Source: Serendipita indica DSM 11827 (taxonomy: Eukaryota; Basidiomycota; Agaricomycetes; Sebacinales; Serendipitaceae). From it: 64,000 nucleotides of DNA. A program made the translations under genes and the position numbers. Positions 49,599-61,034 of this stretch are shown piece after piece. The notes under the pieces are model-generated. The model made no database searches. It saw nothing but the letters and a program-made list of their open reading frames with translations, and was not told where the DNA came from. How positions within the stretch are numbered: position 1 is the stretch's first letter; each line of letters opens with the position of its first letter. Location of the stretch: assembly GCA_910890315.1 (NCBI GenBank), contig CAJVGD010000015.1, positions 186,001 through 250,000 of the forward strand. The letters are read 5' to 3'.

Positions 49599-50188
49599 TA
49601 CGGACACACGGAAGGTTGGAGGGAAAGCCGGAGGGGACTCACGTACTCTGGCACGAAAGTGGCAGACCCTTTATACAAATGCCAAGAGAAAGATACGGCA
49701 TTGCGGTGAAATTCTGGAGGAAAGACTGGGGATCTCGAGCCGTCTCTTGTCGAGCGTGGCGAGTACGGACTGCTGGCTCGTCGGATTAACCATCCGCATG
49801 TCTGGCATTTGGAATCAAAATGTACTCGAATTGCTCTCTAGAGGGTCCCATCGGAGGTATCTGTCGGATTTCGGACGAGGAATCGTGTTCTGCACCCGAG
49901 TTCCAGCACATAGCAGAAAGGCCTCATCGCCAAGACCCACAATTTGGGCCGTCAACCACGTGTATCTGGCATTGATATTGTCATGTGATCCGAAAATCAC
50001 TTGCTTCTAGGTCCCTTGCTCCGATTTTGCGGTACTTTCACACACGAATTGGGTAGAAAGGACGTTGTGAAGTATGCTATTGAGCAGCGTGAAGTTTACA
50101 TATTGAGATTTGAGCAACTCCAAGCGCGATCATGTCAGGGATACTGCATTCGAGCGGAGTCATCGTCAAAATGCCGTATATATCGAGC
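49599..50188. other. Intergenic, no supported gene
   Basis: Upstream region of the BIM1-like gene and downstream of the broken F-box gene. No feature recognised. Confidence 0.45.
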
Positions 50189-51401
50189 CTAGAAAGTTGC
50201 CCATAATAAATTAACCAGATGGAAGCTTCGAATACACCTCAGGACCACAAGCCATACACCGTAGGACGTCGAATATCCTTTGGGGTGTGCCTTTCGGGGT
50301 AGCAGTGTACACGCAACGCCGTGTTGAGCGCATTTCCTCTTGATCCAAAACCCTTCCCATGGCGTAAGACCTTGTACGTCAATGGAAAGGCGACGCGGTC
50401 GCCAATGCTCTGCGACGTCGTAGAGCAGTTGCATCGTATTTGACCCGTTGCGCCCACATACCGGATCCAAGGTGAGCGTCAAATGCTCTATAGGATGTCC
50501 GTAAGGTGCTCACGGCGGAACATTGGGGAACCGTCAACAACGGTCCAATATCTCCTTGAGGGAGGCCGGGGTACAACCTAGGAGGCGGACCTTTGGAAGT
50601 GCCTCCCAAAAGGTCGGTCCTTCAATATCAGGATACAGATCATAGTATCTTAGACCGAAAGCAGATATAAGCTGGTGACGATGTTCCCTTTCTAGTTGGG
50701 GATTATGGCAGAAAGTTTTGGTCCACAAGTGTCGTAAGGAGGGGAAGTAGAAAACCGGGGGTTGGAAATGTAAGAATGCAGCACAAATAGCTCGAGGCGA
50801 TGGAGAGTGAATGCTCCGCCATTGTCGCATCCAGTGCAAGGGCGTGGATTGATGGAAATACTATTCTCAAGGAGAATACTCTCGCAACGTCGGACCGTTC
50901 GGATGAGGGGCAAAAGGAAAGTGTTGTGATTCGATTGGAGAATTCATATGACTGCCAGAATTTGGCAAAGTCGAAAAGTGCGACATGGCTTACTTCATCA
51001 TGGACACGCGAAACAAGCTGAGTAGGCGTGGTTGACACCGACTTGTTACCGTCGAAGACAAGTATCGGACTTGCTTCGAGAATTTGGTGCCATATACGAC
51101 ATACACGTTGCAGGTCCTTCCACCTCTGGAGCTGTGGACTGCCCGTTTTCAAGTCGGCGAGTCGCATTTGAGTCGGCAGAGTATCGAGGTTGCCCAAATC
51201 GTATGTTTCCAGGCATGCCAGCCCAAAATAAAAGAGTATCCTCACCCAGAGCTCGAACGGGAGAGAAGGGGGTCCCTTAGGTAGGGTATAATCGTCCATT
51301 CTTGTAAGGGGAACCTGTCCCATCGAGATCTCCCCAATAATGGAGTCGTAGCTCCTGCTAGACACGATAGGAGCCATTTCATCTCGTACCATATCCCGCA
51401 A
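50189..51401 (-). pseudogene. Broken F-box gene, paralog of the 52.6-54.0 kb gene
   Basis: The N-terminal part is open (PSLPFELWVRILFYFGLACLETYDLGNLDTLPTQMRLAD, QRWKDLQRVCRIWHQIL) and parallels the intact paralog. From about 50840 on, homology continues in other frames: FYFPSLRHLWTKTFCHNPQLERE, TFWEALPKVRLLG, and RRLSIDVQGLTPWEGFWIKRKC. A stretch of about 30-35 residues present in the intact gene before the SGGTFRLN block is missing. I count a deletion and at least two frame changes. Confidence 0.75.
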
Positions 51402-52552
51402 AGGGGCCGTCAGTATTGGGGGGTTGTCAAGAGAAGGAATAAAGGGATCTTGGTAAGAGTATCACGGATATATGTCGCAAAATCTAGTCTTAGTTTGAGC
51501 ACGACCGTTGTCCACCATAGCTGTGACAGAAGCGAGAAATGAGATTGCGACTATAGAGGAAAGGTAGAACAAGGTACCTTTGTCATTCCATAGCACCCAT
51601 GCAAAGTGCTACCAAAAAACATAGCAGAAGTTGTAGAGTCATTGTGGCTGATCATCGGCCCTCTAAATATGGACATCTCTGATTTCTATTGCCTGACCGC
51701 TTACCACCTCTCAATGAAACAAAGTCATTGACAATGCGAAGGAGCTTCAGCTCACCTGAGCGTAGTTCGACCCGAAAGGGTTACAGGGGTATTTGTAATT
51801 CGTCATCTAAGTAGATGAGATATCTCGTATTTGTTTTAAATACAAAGATATGATTCTTGCAGCTACAGTTTCGACTGCATAGATCAGGACAAATACCCGC
51901 CCTGTGGGGCATTCACACTCATGAGTATCGGGTGGTGCCGATACTGAGGAAGTAAATGGTACCATACAGGCTATTCTCAAGATATGTGATCTCAGCTTGA
52001 TACAAGTACTCTACATCACCGGCTATCGTGAGCAACGGTCAAGTCCTCATCACTCAACTCTCCCCTTTCCCTTCAGGAATTCCTGTCCACCGTTCGATGT
52101 CTCTCCTTTGTTCCCTTGTCGTCACATCGACATTGGTTTCTATGTCCAAACGTGTATGTGCATGTGTACTTATACGTCTATATATTTTGACTAAACATGG
52201 GATATATTCTGGATTCAATAAGAGCCCGCCTCGATGCAATCGAGCGGCCTAATGAAAACAACCCGACCAATGCCCCTAAGCAGACCGGAATGGCTCTAAT
52301 TGCCCCCATTCCGAGAGCTGAATACCATAAAGTCCTGTTTTGGTACCCTGGTCAGGTAAACCTGGCCGGTTGGTCGAAAATTGTTGAAAGGGCACCGACG
52401 AGGGGGAAAGGAAGGTAAATTAGGAGCGATTTTGGTCGTCAGATTACCATCTTATGTATAATGTACACCACAAAGGGAAATAAAGTCGGATATGGTGCAC
52501 CGTCTTGTCGGCACGAGGTGTGGGCCTGGGAGGCTCCAGCCCCGAAGGAATC
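51402..52552. other. Intergenic, 1.15 kb, no supported gene
   Basis: Separates the two F-box paralogs. Short frames only, with no motif, terminal repeats or transposase fragment. Confidence 0.5.
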
Positions 52553-53974
52553 CTAGCGAAACAATTGGCGTAAACGGAGCTTTAACCGGGTCAACCGACC
52601 GGCCTCGCTCGGATGCTGTGGCCACAGTGTCGATGGAAGGACCAAGCTGGCCAACTTGCTCAGGCCGTAATGAACTGGTCGGAGAGACATGAACCATCTG
52701 ATGACAATCATGCCTACATTGAAGGCTGTAGAGTAGTGCTCTTTGCAGGATTTGGGCGGCAGTGGCGTCCACGCGACACCACGGGCTATACACTTTTTCT
52801 TGATCCAAAATATCTCCCATGGCGTAAGACCCTGCTTATCAATAGACAGACGTTGCAGAGGCCATTGATCCAAGATTTCACAGAGGGTCCGCATTGTATC
52901 AGACGGATTACTCCATGGAATAGGGTCCAGGATGAGGGTCAAATGCACGATGGGATGTCCGCGGGATGGGAATGACCTCCCTGATCCGAGACATCGAGCA
53001 CTTGTCATAATTTCCTTGAGAGAACCGGGTTTTGTAGCAATTAGGCGGACGTTTGGAAATGCCTCCCAGAAGTTTGGTCCGTCAATATGGTGAGCTAAAT
53101 GGTAGTAGCTCAAACCAAGACCAGATATGAGCTGTTGACGATGATCCCTTTCCAGTTGAGTATTATGGCAATAAGTCTTGGCCCATAGGTGCCGTAAAGA
53201 AGGGAAACTGAAAGCGGGCGGGTTATGAATGTAGGAATGCAATATAAAGAGCTGGAGGTGGTTGAGTCTGAAGGTTCCGCCACTTTCGCATTTGATATGG
53301 CTCAGTCGTAGGACCAACAGGTGGGGAAAGCCTGTTTCGAGTCTTGTCCACAGATCCTGGACCTTGCATAGCGTGTCTAGGGATAGGTTGCGAATATTTG
53401 GAAGTGATCTACCCAACAAGAGAATTTTCGTGACACCTGACGGTTCAAGTGATGGGAAAGCAAACGAAAGTGTTGTGATTTGCCTAAAGACGTCGGCAGG
53501 TCGCTGAAAAGTGGTGAACTCAAGGATCGCAGCATCATTTCCTTCGATGTGAACACGTGAAACCAACTGATTATGTGGTTTTAGCACTGGCTTGTTACCA
53601 TCAAAAACAAGCATAGTCCTTGTCCATGTCTCGAGGATTCGATACCACATACGGCATACACATCGCAGGTCCTTCCAGTTCTGGAGTTGTGGATTGCCCG
53701 TTCTCCAGTCGGTCAGTCGCAGCTGAACTGGGAGAGTGTCGAGGTTGTCCATATCATAGGGGTCTAGAGCTGTCAGGCCAACGTAGAAGAGTATCTCGAC
53801 CCAGATCTCAAACGGTAGCGACGTTACTGAGTTAGATGTGGCCTGTATGACTCTAGCGTCCTCTGTATGCCACCTTACCCATCCCGGAGCATCTTCCTCA
53901 TCGAAGCCGTTGAGTCTCAGGGGCCTACTGAGGGTAGTTTCATCCGATGTAAAGCCCTGCAACAAGGTGGGCAT
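52553..53974 (-). CDS. F-box-like protein, intact paralog
   Basis: A single open frame of 473 residues starting MPTLLQGFTSDETTL. The F-box-like start is NSVTSLPFEIWVEILFYVGLTALDPYDMDNLDTLP (residues 48-82), followed by NWKDLRCVCRMWYRILE. The leucine-rich middle (LGRSLPNIRNLSLDTL, FPHLLVLRLSHIKC, LNHLQLFILHSYI, FSFPSLRHLWAKTYCH) would form LRR-like substrate-binding repeats. The C-terminal half carries LQRLSIDKQGLTPWEIFWIKKKC and a hydrophobic VGMIVIRWFMSL. It has no intron, unlike most genes here. It is probably an SCF adaptor with an unknown target. Confidence 0.8.
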   Translation of the reverse strand: MPTLLQGFTSDETTLSRPLRLNGFDEEDAPGWVRWHTEDARVIQATSNSVTSLPFEIWVEILFYVGLTALDPYDMDNLDTLPVQLRLTDWRTGNPQLQNWKDLRCVCRMWYRILETWTRTMLVFDGNKPVLKPHNQLVSRVHIEGNDAAILEFTTFQRPADVFRQITTLSFAFPSLEPSGVTKILLLGRSLPNIRNLSLDTLCKVQDLWTRLETGFPHLLVLRLSHIKCESGGTFRLNHLQLFILHSYIHNPPAFSFPSLRHLWAKTYCHNTQLERDHRQQLISGLGLSYYHLAHHIDGPNFWEAFPNVRLIATKPGSLKEIMTSARCLGSGRSFPSRGHPIVHLTLILDPIPWSNPSDTMRTLCEILDQWPLQRLSIDKQGLTPWEIFWIKKKCIARGVAWTPLPPKSCKEHYSTAFNVGMIVIRWFMSLRPVHYGLSKLASLVLPSTLWPQHPSEAGRLTRLKLRLRQLFR

Positions 53975-54368
53975 TTCCGTTAGAGATCGATTACTCTCGA
54001 ACTCAAGACCCGCTATATAGTCTTGCTCCAGCAGCGCAGCCTCCTAGGGATAAGCACAATCTAAGCCGCACTGTGCCACGTGTTAAAGTGTAAGAGTAAA
54101 AATACTGTTAGGGGAACTTTATCATTAACTGAGCGAGACAGCACATAGATCAGCGTAGGCGCTGGCCGCCTCCTGGACTTTACCGGGTTAAAGCCGAGAC
54201 AGATCGGAGTCATGTATTCTGGATTCTGCAGCCTCGCCAGTCTCGGAGGGTTCGTTCGCGCTCTGCCTGTGTGGGTGTGAGATGGTGAAGATGGCAAATA
54301 AACAAGGCATTTTAAATTCATAGGGTGGGTGTAGAAATTGTAACAGAAGGAAATTGAAAGTTGTCAAG
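53975..54368. other. Intergenic, no supported gene
   Basis: Spacer between two minus-strand F-box genes. No feature recognised. Confidence 0.45.
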
Positions 54369-55745
54369 TTAATACGGCCAGCAGACGTCCCAGCCTTTGA
54401 TCCTAGGCTCGGTAGACAAGTACATCTCTGCTCTCTCCAGGTATTTACTACTTGACCATTCGCCACCCATCCCGGATATTTGCGCTGACAAGAACCAGAT
54501 AGAGAAGTTCCTCAACTTGGATGCCGAGCAGTCCGAGACTGGGTCTGGAAGAGCGGTAGGGTAGCATGTTTCGACAAGGGTATTGAATGGCTGCAGCGGG
54601 AGGAACCTCGAGCACTGGACCCGGATCGAGAGAAGTGCAGGAAAGAACGACAGGCATGACTTGTCGTTCTTGCGAGATTCAGAAAAGGCATTGAGTATCA
54701 GCACACTCATAGATCCGTGATTATAAATTGGAAAGATATTAAGAGTCGTGAGCTGAGGGCAGACTTGGGCGACTTCACCGAGTGTAATGAATTTCGGTGG
54801 CTTGGGTCGCCGGGCATGAAAGCCACGGGGTGCGTCAAACGCAAGTCCGCAGTGGGTAATTGTTGGATGGTATTCCAAAAAGGTGATTAACTGGTGCTTC
54901 TGGGGGTACGGACTCCTCACGATCAATGTCGTTAGATATGGGAGGACAGCGGTGGACGAGGGATCAAAACGAGATATAGTTGCGGAGGGATATTCGATGA
55001 TCAAGGTCTTCAGGTTTTGAACTGAGATTTTTGAGCCTAAATACGATGAGAATTCCAGTCTTCTCGACTTGAATTCGATGTCCAATGTCTCCAAATAAGG
55101 GCAGTGTGCCATGAAACCGTCATGGTAGAGATTCGATCGTGACTTATTGAAGTAACGGATACGGATTGACTTGAGCAGGGCTGGCTGGTTCGCGTTCATA
55201 TAATGAAAGAGTCGGATGTTGGTAAGTTCGAGAGAAATGAAGGGACTGGATGGTGAATAAATATCCATGAGGTAAAAGGAGTGGAAGTGACCGGGATCCG
55301 TGTGTAAGCAAAGACGCATATATGGGACTGTTATGGAGTTGATGATTGAGACAACGTGGGCTCTTCTTGTGTTTGGTTTGAAATTGATGGATACAGTGTG
55401 TATGTCTGGATAGATCGAGAAGAGCGTACTAGCTACGTCTGGGTCAGGGGTCCATTTTGGACGGCGTCTAAGGAACGCAGAATCGTCCGAAAAGAGGACG
55501 TTTACAAGCAAATCCTTTGTTCTCGCCCTCATCTCTGCCCAGTAGTTACGCATCGCGTCGACGCTTGTGCCGATAGGCACGTGGATTGTCATCCATAGCG
55601 CAGGGACCCCGAGGGATACTGATCGCCACTGATGGCAGACGTGGGAAATGGATCTGGATTCGTCGAATCGACCAGATGGTGACGCCAACCGAAAAATTCT
55701 GCTCCACAATTCGAAAGGTAAGGCGTGGAAAGCAGAATTCTCCAT
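54369..55745 (-). CDS. F-box protein (WRSVSLGVPALW type)
   Basis: An intact single-exon frame of 458 residues. MENSAFHALPFELWSRIFRLASPSG is a canonical F-box start, followed by ISHVCHQWRSVSLGVPALWMTIHV, the block typical of agaricomycete F-box-like proteins. The remainder has LRR-like strands (SLELTNIRLFHYM, CPYLETLDIEFKSRRL, VQNLKTLIIEYPSA, LPYLTTLIVRSPY, CPQLTTLNIFPIY) and ends IKGWDVCWPY. It is a different subfamily from the neighbour at 52.6-54.0 kb. Role inferred: SCF ubiquitin-ligase adaptor. Confidence 0.82.
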   Translation of the reverse strand: MENSAFHALPFELWSRIFRLASPSGRFDESRSISHVCHQWRSVSLGVPALWMTIHVPIGTSVDAMRNYWAEMRARTKDLLVNVLFSDDSAFLRRRPKWTPDPDVASTLFSIYPDIHTVSINFKPNTRRAHVVSIINSITVPYMRLCLHTDPGHFHSFYLMDIYSPSSPFISLELTNIRLFHYMNANQPALLKSIRIRYFNKSRSNLYHDGFMAHCPYLETLDIEFKSRRLEFSSYLGSKISVQNLKTLIIEYPSATISRFDPSSTAVLPYLTTLIVRSPYPQKHQLITFLEYHPTITHCGLAFDAPRGFHARRPKPPKFITLGEVAQVCPQLTTLNIFPIYNHGSMSVLILNAFSESRKNDKSCLSFFPALLSIRVQCSRFLPLQPFNTLVETCYPTALPDPVSDCSASKLRNFSIWFLSAQISGMGGEWSSSKYLERAEMYLSTEPRIKGWDVCWPY

Positions 55746-56006
55746 AGAGTGATGAACGGAGCCTAGAGGCAGTTTATAATTCTACAGATACGGGATCCTG
55801 GTAATCCAGAACTCTTAGTGACTTGGATTAGTAGGGGTCGGTCCAAGGTTTGACGCCACTCTTCGACCTGGATCTCCCGAATGAACGTGGTTCAATGAGA
55901 TAACATACACTAGAAGAGCATAATTTGAGTGGTGAGGACATGCAGAGTGGGTAATTAGACATGAGAAAAGTGAAATGACCTCGACGACGCGACGACAATG
56001 TTGCAC

Positions 56007-57602
56007 TTAGACATTACCGGAAAGACAATCCTCCACCTTCTTCAATAGTTCCAAGCGCTCTTGTTCGATGAGATCTGGCTCCTTCGGAGACATCATGCCC
56101 ATCTTAATCAAGACCGTATTGGCCTCTCTCCACGTTGCGCTAGCCGCATCGGAAGAGTCGATGGCCTCGTATAGCCCACGATTGATGAGCGCCCGCGTGA
56201 GGGCAGCTTGGGTGCCCCTCACTTCGACATCCACCGTGCATAGACCCTGCATGTGAGAGGCAAGGTTAAAGGCAATTTGAAGTTCGGTACTAATCGACCA
56301 GCGAATTCGATTCGTCTCCTCCGTTGAACACTCGCTTTGGATCAGCCTCTTGACCTCACCAATGCGAAGCGGCGTCAGCTTGCCAAGTATGGCAGACATG
56401 GTCTCTGAACCGCAAAAGTCGTACGAGCCCGGAGAAAGCGTTTTTATATAGTATTCGTGCGCGACCGTAGACGGTACTTTGCTATAGGCTTGGTAAACTT
56501 GCGTGTCTGGACTCTTGCTCATGAGAATGACCTCGAAGGCGCGCTCCATCATCGTGATTTGTTCACGTGGATCATCCAACGTCGAGCTGAGCTGCAGAAG
56601 CGCAATGCTATAGCATGCTCCGATGGATGGGTCAAAGTCGAGGGGAATTCCTTCGCTTCGAGTCTCTGGTAGTCGAGACTCTAGCCGTAGAGCATCGCAA
56701 GCTTCCAAGCAAATGGCCCTCATCTCCATCCCCTGAAACTCCTTGACCTTGCAACTCTCCATGTGCACTGCAAATATCACCGAGCAAAGTGCGTCAATGA
56801 CTACGGCGGTGTGCAACTCGGGAGCGTTTCCGTCGGGATGTTTTTCCTTTATACGATTGAGGAGTTGCCTTGTCTTCTTGACTGCGTCGGATGCCGCAAG
56901 TAGCGAGGCTTCATTCTTTGCCGTGTTTGCGAGAGCCAGAGAGTAGGCCGTAAACAGAGCCGTATAAAGGGTATCTGCCTTTTGGTCCATGGGATACTGT
57001 CGCATATACTCTTGCATCGAGTCTACTCCTGCCGTTATGGCAGTCAAGGCCTCTGAGTATAACCCCGACTGTGATGCATATTCACAGTATTTGGTCTGCG
57101 CCCATATGAAACGTAGATGTGCACCCTGGACCTGTTCCTCCTTCGCATTAACATCTTTGCGTAGGATCTTCAGATGAGCATCTGACAACCGAACAACATT
57201 TCTCCCTTCATCCGCAGCCTCTTTGTAGAGATGTTCTCTGTCGAGAGCCTGTGCGAGAGCCTGTGTCGTGACGATGAGCGCGCCGAGATGAAGTGGAAAA
57301 TGCGTAGTGAAACCAGACTTTGCGCTCTGGAGCATCCGCAAAATCTCGCCATTTTTGGTCAGGTCCGGCTGTTTCGCGTCTTCGTTTATATGTAGTTCTA
57401 GAAGAATGTTTGCGAGGAGAAACTCTCCCATGACCCGTAGTTGCGACGAGGTCGCTACGCAAGGCTGGGGTACATGAGCGTGTGGATCTGAAAGCCGAGT
57501 CTTGCAGAGTTCGAGAGCTTCATTGAGTCGCTTTGCCTCCCATAGCTCGATTACGTGCTTCCACAACCCGTCGGAGATGACATCCAGCTCTTCATACGCC
57601 AC
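56007..57602 (-). CDS. Orphan alpha-helical (TPR-like) protein
   Basis: A long open frame of 531 residues, almost wholly helical, with helix pairs of TPR-like spacing (LWEAKRLNEALELCKTRL, YASQSGLYSEALTAITAGV, LYTALFTAYSLALANTAKN, EREAFEVILMSK-type). It ends LKKVEDCLSGNV. The frame opens with GTG (VAYEELDVISDGLW), not ATG, so an upstream exon is needed. A minus-strand exon pair at 57939-57638 (MAGCRAKAYFCLVSGTSTKL, then QRALYYLPLEFERQHNQIC) may supply it, but I cannot fix the junction. No named family was recognised. TPR-like solenoids usually bind partner proteins. Confidence 0.7.
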   Translation of the reverse strand: MAYEELDVISDGLWKHVIELWEAKRLNEALELCKTRLSDPHAHVPQPCVATSSQLRVMGEFLLANILLELHINEDAKQPDLTKNGEILRMLQSAKSGFTTHFPLHLGALIVTTQALAQALDREHLYKEAADEGRNVVRLSDAHLKILRKDVNAKEEQVQGAHLRFIWAQTKYCEYASQSGLYSEALTAITAGVDSMQEYMRQYPMDQKADTLYTALFTAYSLALANTAKNEASLLAASDAVKKTRQLLNRIKEKHPDGNAPELHTAVVIDALCSVIFAVHMESCKVKEFQGMEMRAICLEACDALRLESRLPETRSEGIPLDFDPSIGACYSIALLQLSSTLDDPREQITMMERAFEVILMSKSPDTQVYQAYSKVPSTVAHEYYIKTLSPGSYDFCGSETMSAILGKLTPLRIGEVKRLIQSECSTEETNRIRWSISTELQIAFNLASHMQGLCTVDVEVRGTQAALTRALINRGLYEAIDSSDAASATWREANTVLIKMGMMSPKEPDLIEQERLELLKKVEDCLSGNV

Positions 57603-57939
57603 CGTTGCAGGTAGCTCATAAGATACATGAGCTGCGTTTATTGCCTGGGTCTGATGTAACCCTCGAGTTGAACACAGATTTGGTTGTGTTGCCTTTCGAA
57701 CTCGAGAGGCAGATAATACAAGGCGCGCTGATTCGGAGGATGCATTTGGGATGTGTTGTCAGGTAGTTCCACTTGCTTTGCAAACGAGTCGACTCACATT
57801 GTGCTTGACGCAAGGCAGTAAACCTTTTCCCGCCATGCGCGGTTCGAGCCTGAGAGGATGCCGCGGCCCTTATACCAATTAATTTTGTAGAAGTCCCGCT
57901 TACTAGACAAAAGTAGGCTTTCGCACGGCATCCTGCCAT

Positions 57940-58662
57940 AATTGTCACAGGGCTGGGACGAACGGCGGTAGTGCCACCGTTAACCACCTACAGTGTCCAT
58001 AATAATGTTCCAACGAGCTATCTATGGAACTTTGCTATCCAGATAACATTCGCCACTTGAATGGCTGGTCGCAATTGCCAAATTTGAACACTCCCTCGTC
58101 AGGTCAATTCGGTAAATTCACGCCGAAGAGTAAACCAAATGTCTCAATACTCATAAAATGACTTGGGTGGCTCCAGTTTTTGGTACCCGTGACCATCAGT
58201 CAAGTTCCGTTGCGGGTCGCAAGCCCTGCCGGTGTCTTAGAAGGCGCTCAGTGCTAAAGACCGCTTGGAGGTAGCTCTCTGAGAAATCACCATCATTGGA
58301 CGTCAGTAAAGCGGGTGGATGACGCCTCGGATCTTTGTCCTCAGTTGGCCCTCGCCGCCAGGCGCCAGCAACCCCGAGTTCCGAACGGCAAAGCGAGTTA
58401 GTTTGCGTCTTCTCAGGGATATACAAGTGCTATTAGCCCTGGCACGTGCCAGTGTGTGCGGCGGGTAATGGATTTTGCAGAGTCGAGGCGAAGGCGGCAC
58501 TCACACTGGAACGGATCAATGTTCAATCGTATATCAGTCCACCGTTTAGCTTGCCCACGATGCAAGCTTTCTCCTCTCCACGTCTCTCTGAGCCTCTCGA
58601 CGGACATTTCCTTGCGGAAGACGACTTGGCACGACTCTGGCACGATTATCAGACCTGCATAA
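57940..58662. other. Intergenic, no supported gene
   Basis: Upstream of the MFS gene. A short plus-strand frame at 58561-58680 (MQAFSSPRLSEPLDGHFLAE) runs into the leader and overlaps the MFS start in another frame. It could be an upstream ORF. Confidence 0.4.
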
Positions 58663-60566
58663 ATGCCCTCATCCACCCATGAAACGACAACCGCGGTCAC
58701 GGTAGCTCTTGGATCCGACTCGGCTGAAAAGGACAGCAAAGTGGCAAAGCTGGAAGACGAGAAAGCCGGATTAGAACGTGTCGATGTCAACGAATCCCCA
58801 AGCCGAACGCTCGCATCTCAGGATCAGGAAAAGCCCACCACAGTAAGCCGACAAATCTCACTGGACTCTCTCGCTCACGAGATGGTTTGCAGCATGCTTC
58901 CGAAAGGAGTATGATGAAGTCTATCACAATCGTAGCTGCATGCACGGGCACCATGGTCCTCAACGTACGTCCATCCCTTTGCCCATGCGAGGCGGCCCTC
59001 ATTACCACAACAGGTAAGCTCGGTGACAGGAATTAGCATGGCAATCCCGACCATTGCTCGAGAACTCGAAATGGAAAATGATCAGATTCCCTGGATTGTC
59101 TCCGCATTCGCCCTCTCGTCTGGCTGCATGCTCCTCCTATTCGGTAGACTGGCCGACCTTTACGGGCGTAAACTCGTATGGCTCATAGGCTCACTTTGGA
59201 TCGTGGTCATCTCGATTGCGTGTTCGTTTGCCAAAACCGGTGTACAGCTCATTGTGCTGCGAGCGATGCACGGCATGGGCCCAGCGGCGATGATACCTGC
59301 GGCTCTAGGAATTCTCGCTCATGCATTCCCACCCTCGCGAGCACGGAGCACGGCATTTGCGACCTTTTCAGCTGGTGCGCCTCTCGGAGGAGCAATCGGT
59401 ACCGTCTTTGGTGGGATGATGGCTGAATATGCGTCGTACGTATGTTCTACCCCGACTGTGTGCTATAATTGACCGTTATTAGGTGGCGGGGTGTGTTTAC
59501 TTTACGGCTGCGCTCGGCGCGGTCGTCTGCGTCGCGGGCTTTTTAGCCATTGACAGGGATCCCCACACTGCCAAGACGGATAAACGCGTAGATTGGATCG
59601 GGCAGCGCTTGTTACGACAGGCCTAGTGCTACTCACATTTGCACTCAGTGACGGCCCAGCAAGTGGATGGTCGTCGCCGCTCATCCTCAGCCTGCTCATC
59701 GGTGGTGTCGCCCTCATCGTTTGCTTCCTTCTCTGGGAACGGTATCTGATCAACTCGACCTCGTTTCCACCCCTCATGCCGTTGGATATTTGGACGCGTG
59801 CACACGGACGGTTCGCGGCAATGCTTGCTGTTGCATTCCTCGAGTGGGCATGCTTTACGACGTTGACGCTCTGGGCAATGCTCTACTATCAGAACTATCA
59901 ACACCTATCTCCAATACAAACCATGGTTCGGTTCTTGCCGATGCCGGTCACTGGGGTGATCTGCAATGTCGTCGTTGCACTGACTGTTGGAGCAATCAAC
60001 GGCGCCTATCTTTTGGGTAAGTCTGATGTTGGCATTATACAACGTGGTACTGATGAATGATAGCCCTGGGAACAACGGCTACGTCTCTGTCAGCGTTACT
60101 CTTTGCACTCATCAACCCATCCGCGCCATACTGGGCATTCGGATTCCCAGCAGCCGTGATTTGTGTGGTTGGCGCAGATTTCGTGTTTGCGTGCGGGACC
60201 CTGTTCATCGCCAAGACGGCCTATCAGTCCGAACAATCCGTGGCCGGCGCGCTCTTCCAGACTGTCACTGCATTAGGAACGAGCCTTGGACTCGCGATTA
60301 CGACGATTGCAGACTCTGTGGGCGCGAGTGCAGAGGCCAGAAGAATGGGTGTGGTGCTTGCGCACGATGCCACCGCGGCTCAAATTCCACCCAACGTGCT
60401 CCTCCGGGGTCTGCGATCAGCTCAGTTTGCTTCATTTAGCTTTGGAATCTGTGGGTTGCTGGTAGTGGTACTGTTCCTACATGGGATTGGGATCGTTGGG
60501 ACCCGGAGAACAAAAGCCGTCGTCGCTCCTGAAGAGGCAGGCGACGTGACAGGCACGAAAGAGTAG
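58663..60566 (+). CDS. MFS transporter, DHA2 (14-TM drug:H+ antiporter) type
   Basis: Plasma-membrane efflux pump of the major facilitator superfamily. Exons 58663-58842, 58893-58964, 59014-59439 and from 59483, then a last exon near 60064-60566. A charged N terminus (LDSLAHEM is spliced out with the first intron) leads to TM1 KSITIVAACTGTMVLN and VTGISMAIPTIARELEM. GRLADLYGRKLVWLIGSLW is the MFS signature (motif A), and VLRAMHGMGPAAMIPAAL is motif C-like. About 14 hydrophobic segments follow. Near 59605 one G seems missing in KRVDWIG-AALVTTGLVLLTFALSDG, which splits the frame. All other junctions are explained by good splice sites. It is either a single-base lesion or a run-length error. Confidence 0.82.
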
Positions 60567-61034
60567 GTTTAATGTATATTATAATGTGTAAAGATTTCGC
60601 AAAGACGCTTCTACGAAGCTGCCGGCGATTCGCGTGAAATGAACAAGAGCTGGGGAGCACGAGTTCTTGTTCAGGGCTGCCAGCTCCACATTTGAAAGAG
60701 GTCTGATTATACTCTTCAGGCACAAACGTAGGTCCGTCGTGACCGGGGGCGGCATTGGGAGGTCGGCGGGCCGGTTACACATTAAGCTGGGAGAATTAAT
60801 TCCCAAGAGCCAAGGGCAAATCTGTTCAGGTTACAATTGTACTAAACAGGGCTCTGTCACGCGCGGGAGCATTCGAAGGTGCGATATTCACGGGCCGCAT
60901 CTCCTCGCGGGCCGGGCTGGGGAGAATACTCCGTAGATAAAATCTGGGCGAAATGGAGAAGATTGTTAACTCGCTCTTTGCCCCGCACCTTTCCCCTCGT
61001 GCTCTCCTCATCCCGCTTTGTGGAGACTTCCGTC
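60567..61034. other. Intergenic, no supported gene
   Basis: Spacer between two plus-strand transporters. It carries the first gene's 3' UTR and the second gene's promoter, and no clear element was seen. Confidence 0.4.

Noticed and set aside
58840-59490. Two further frame breaks in the first MFS gene (near 58900 and 59490)
   Set aside because: Introns 58843-58892 (GTAAGC donor, TTTGCAG acceptor) and 59440-59482 (GTATGT donor, TTAG acceptor) restore one frame through TM1 and the block after EYASY, so no lesion is needed.
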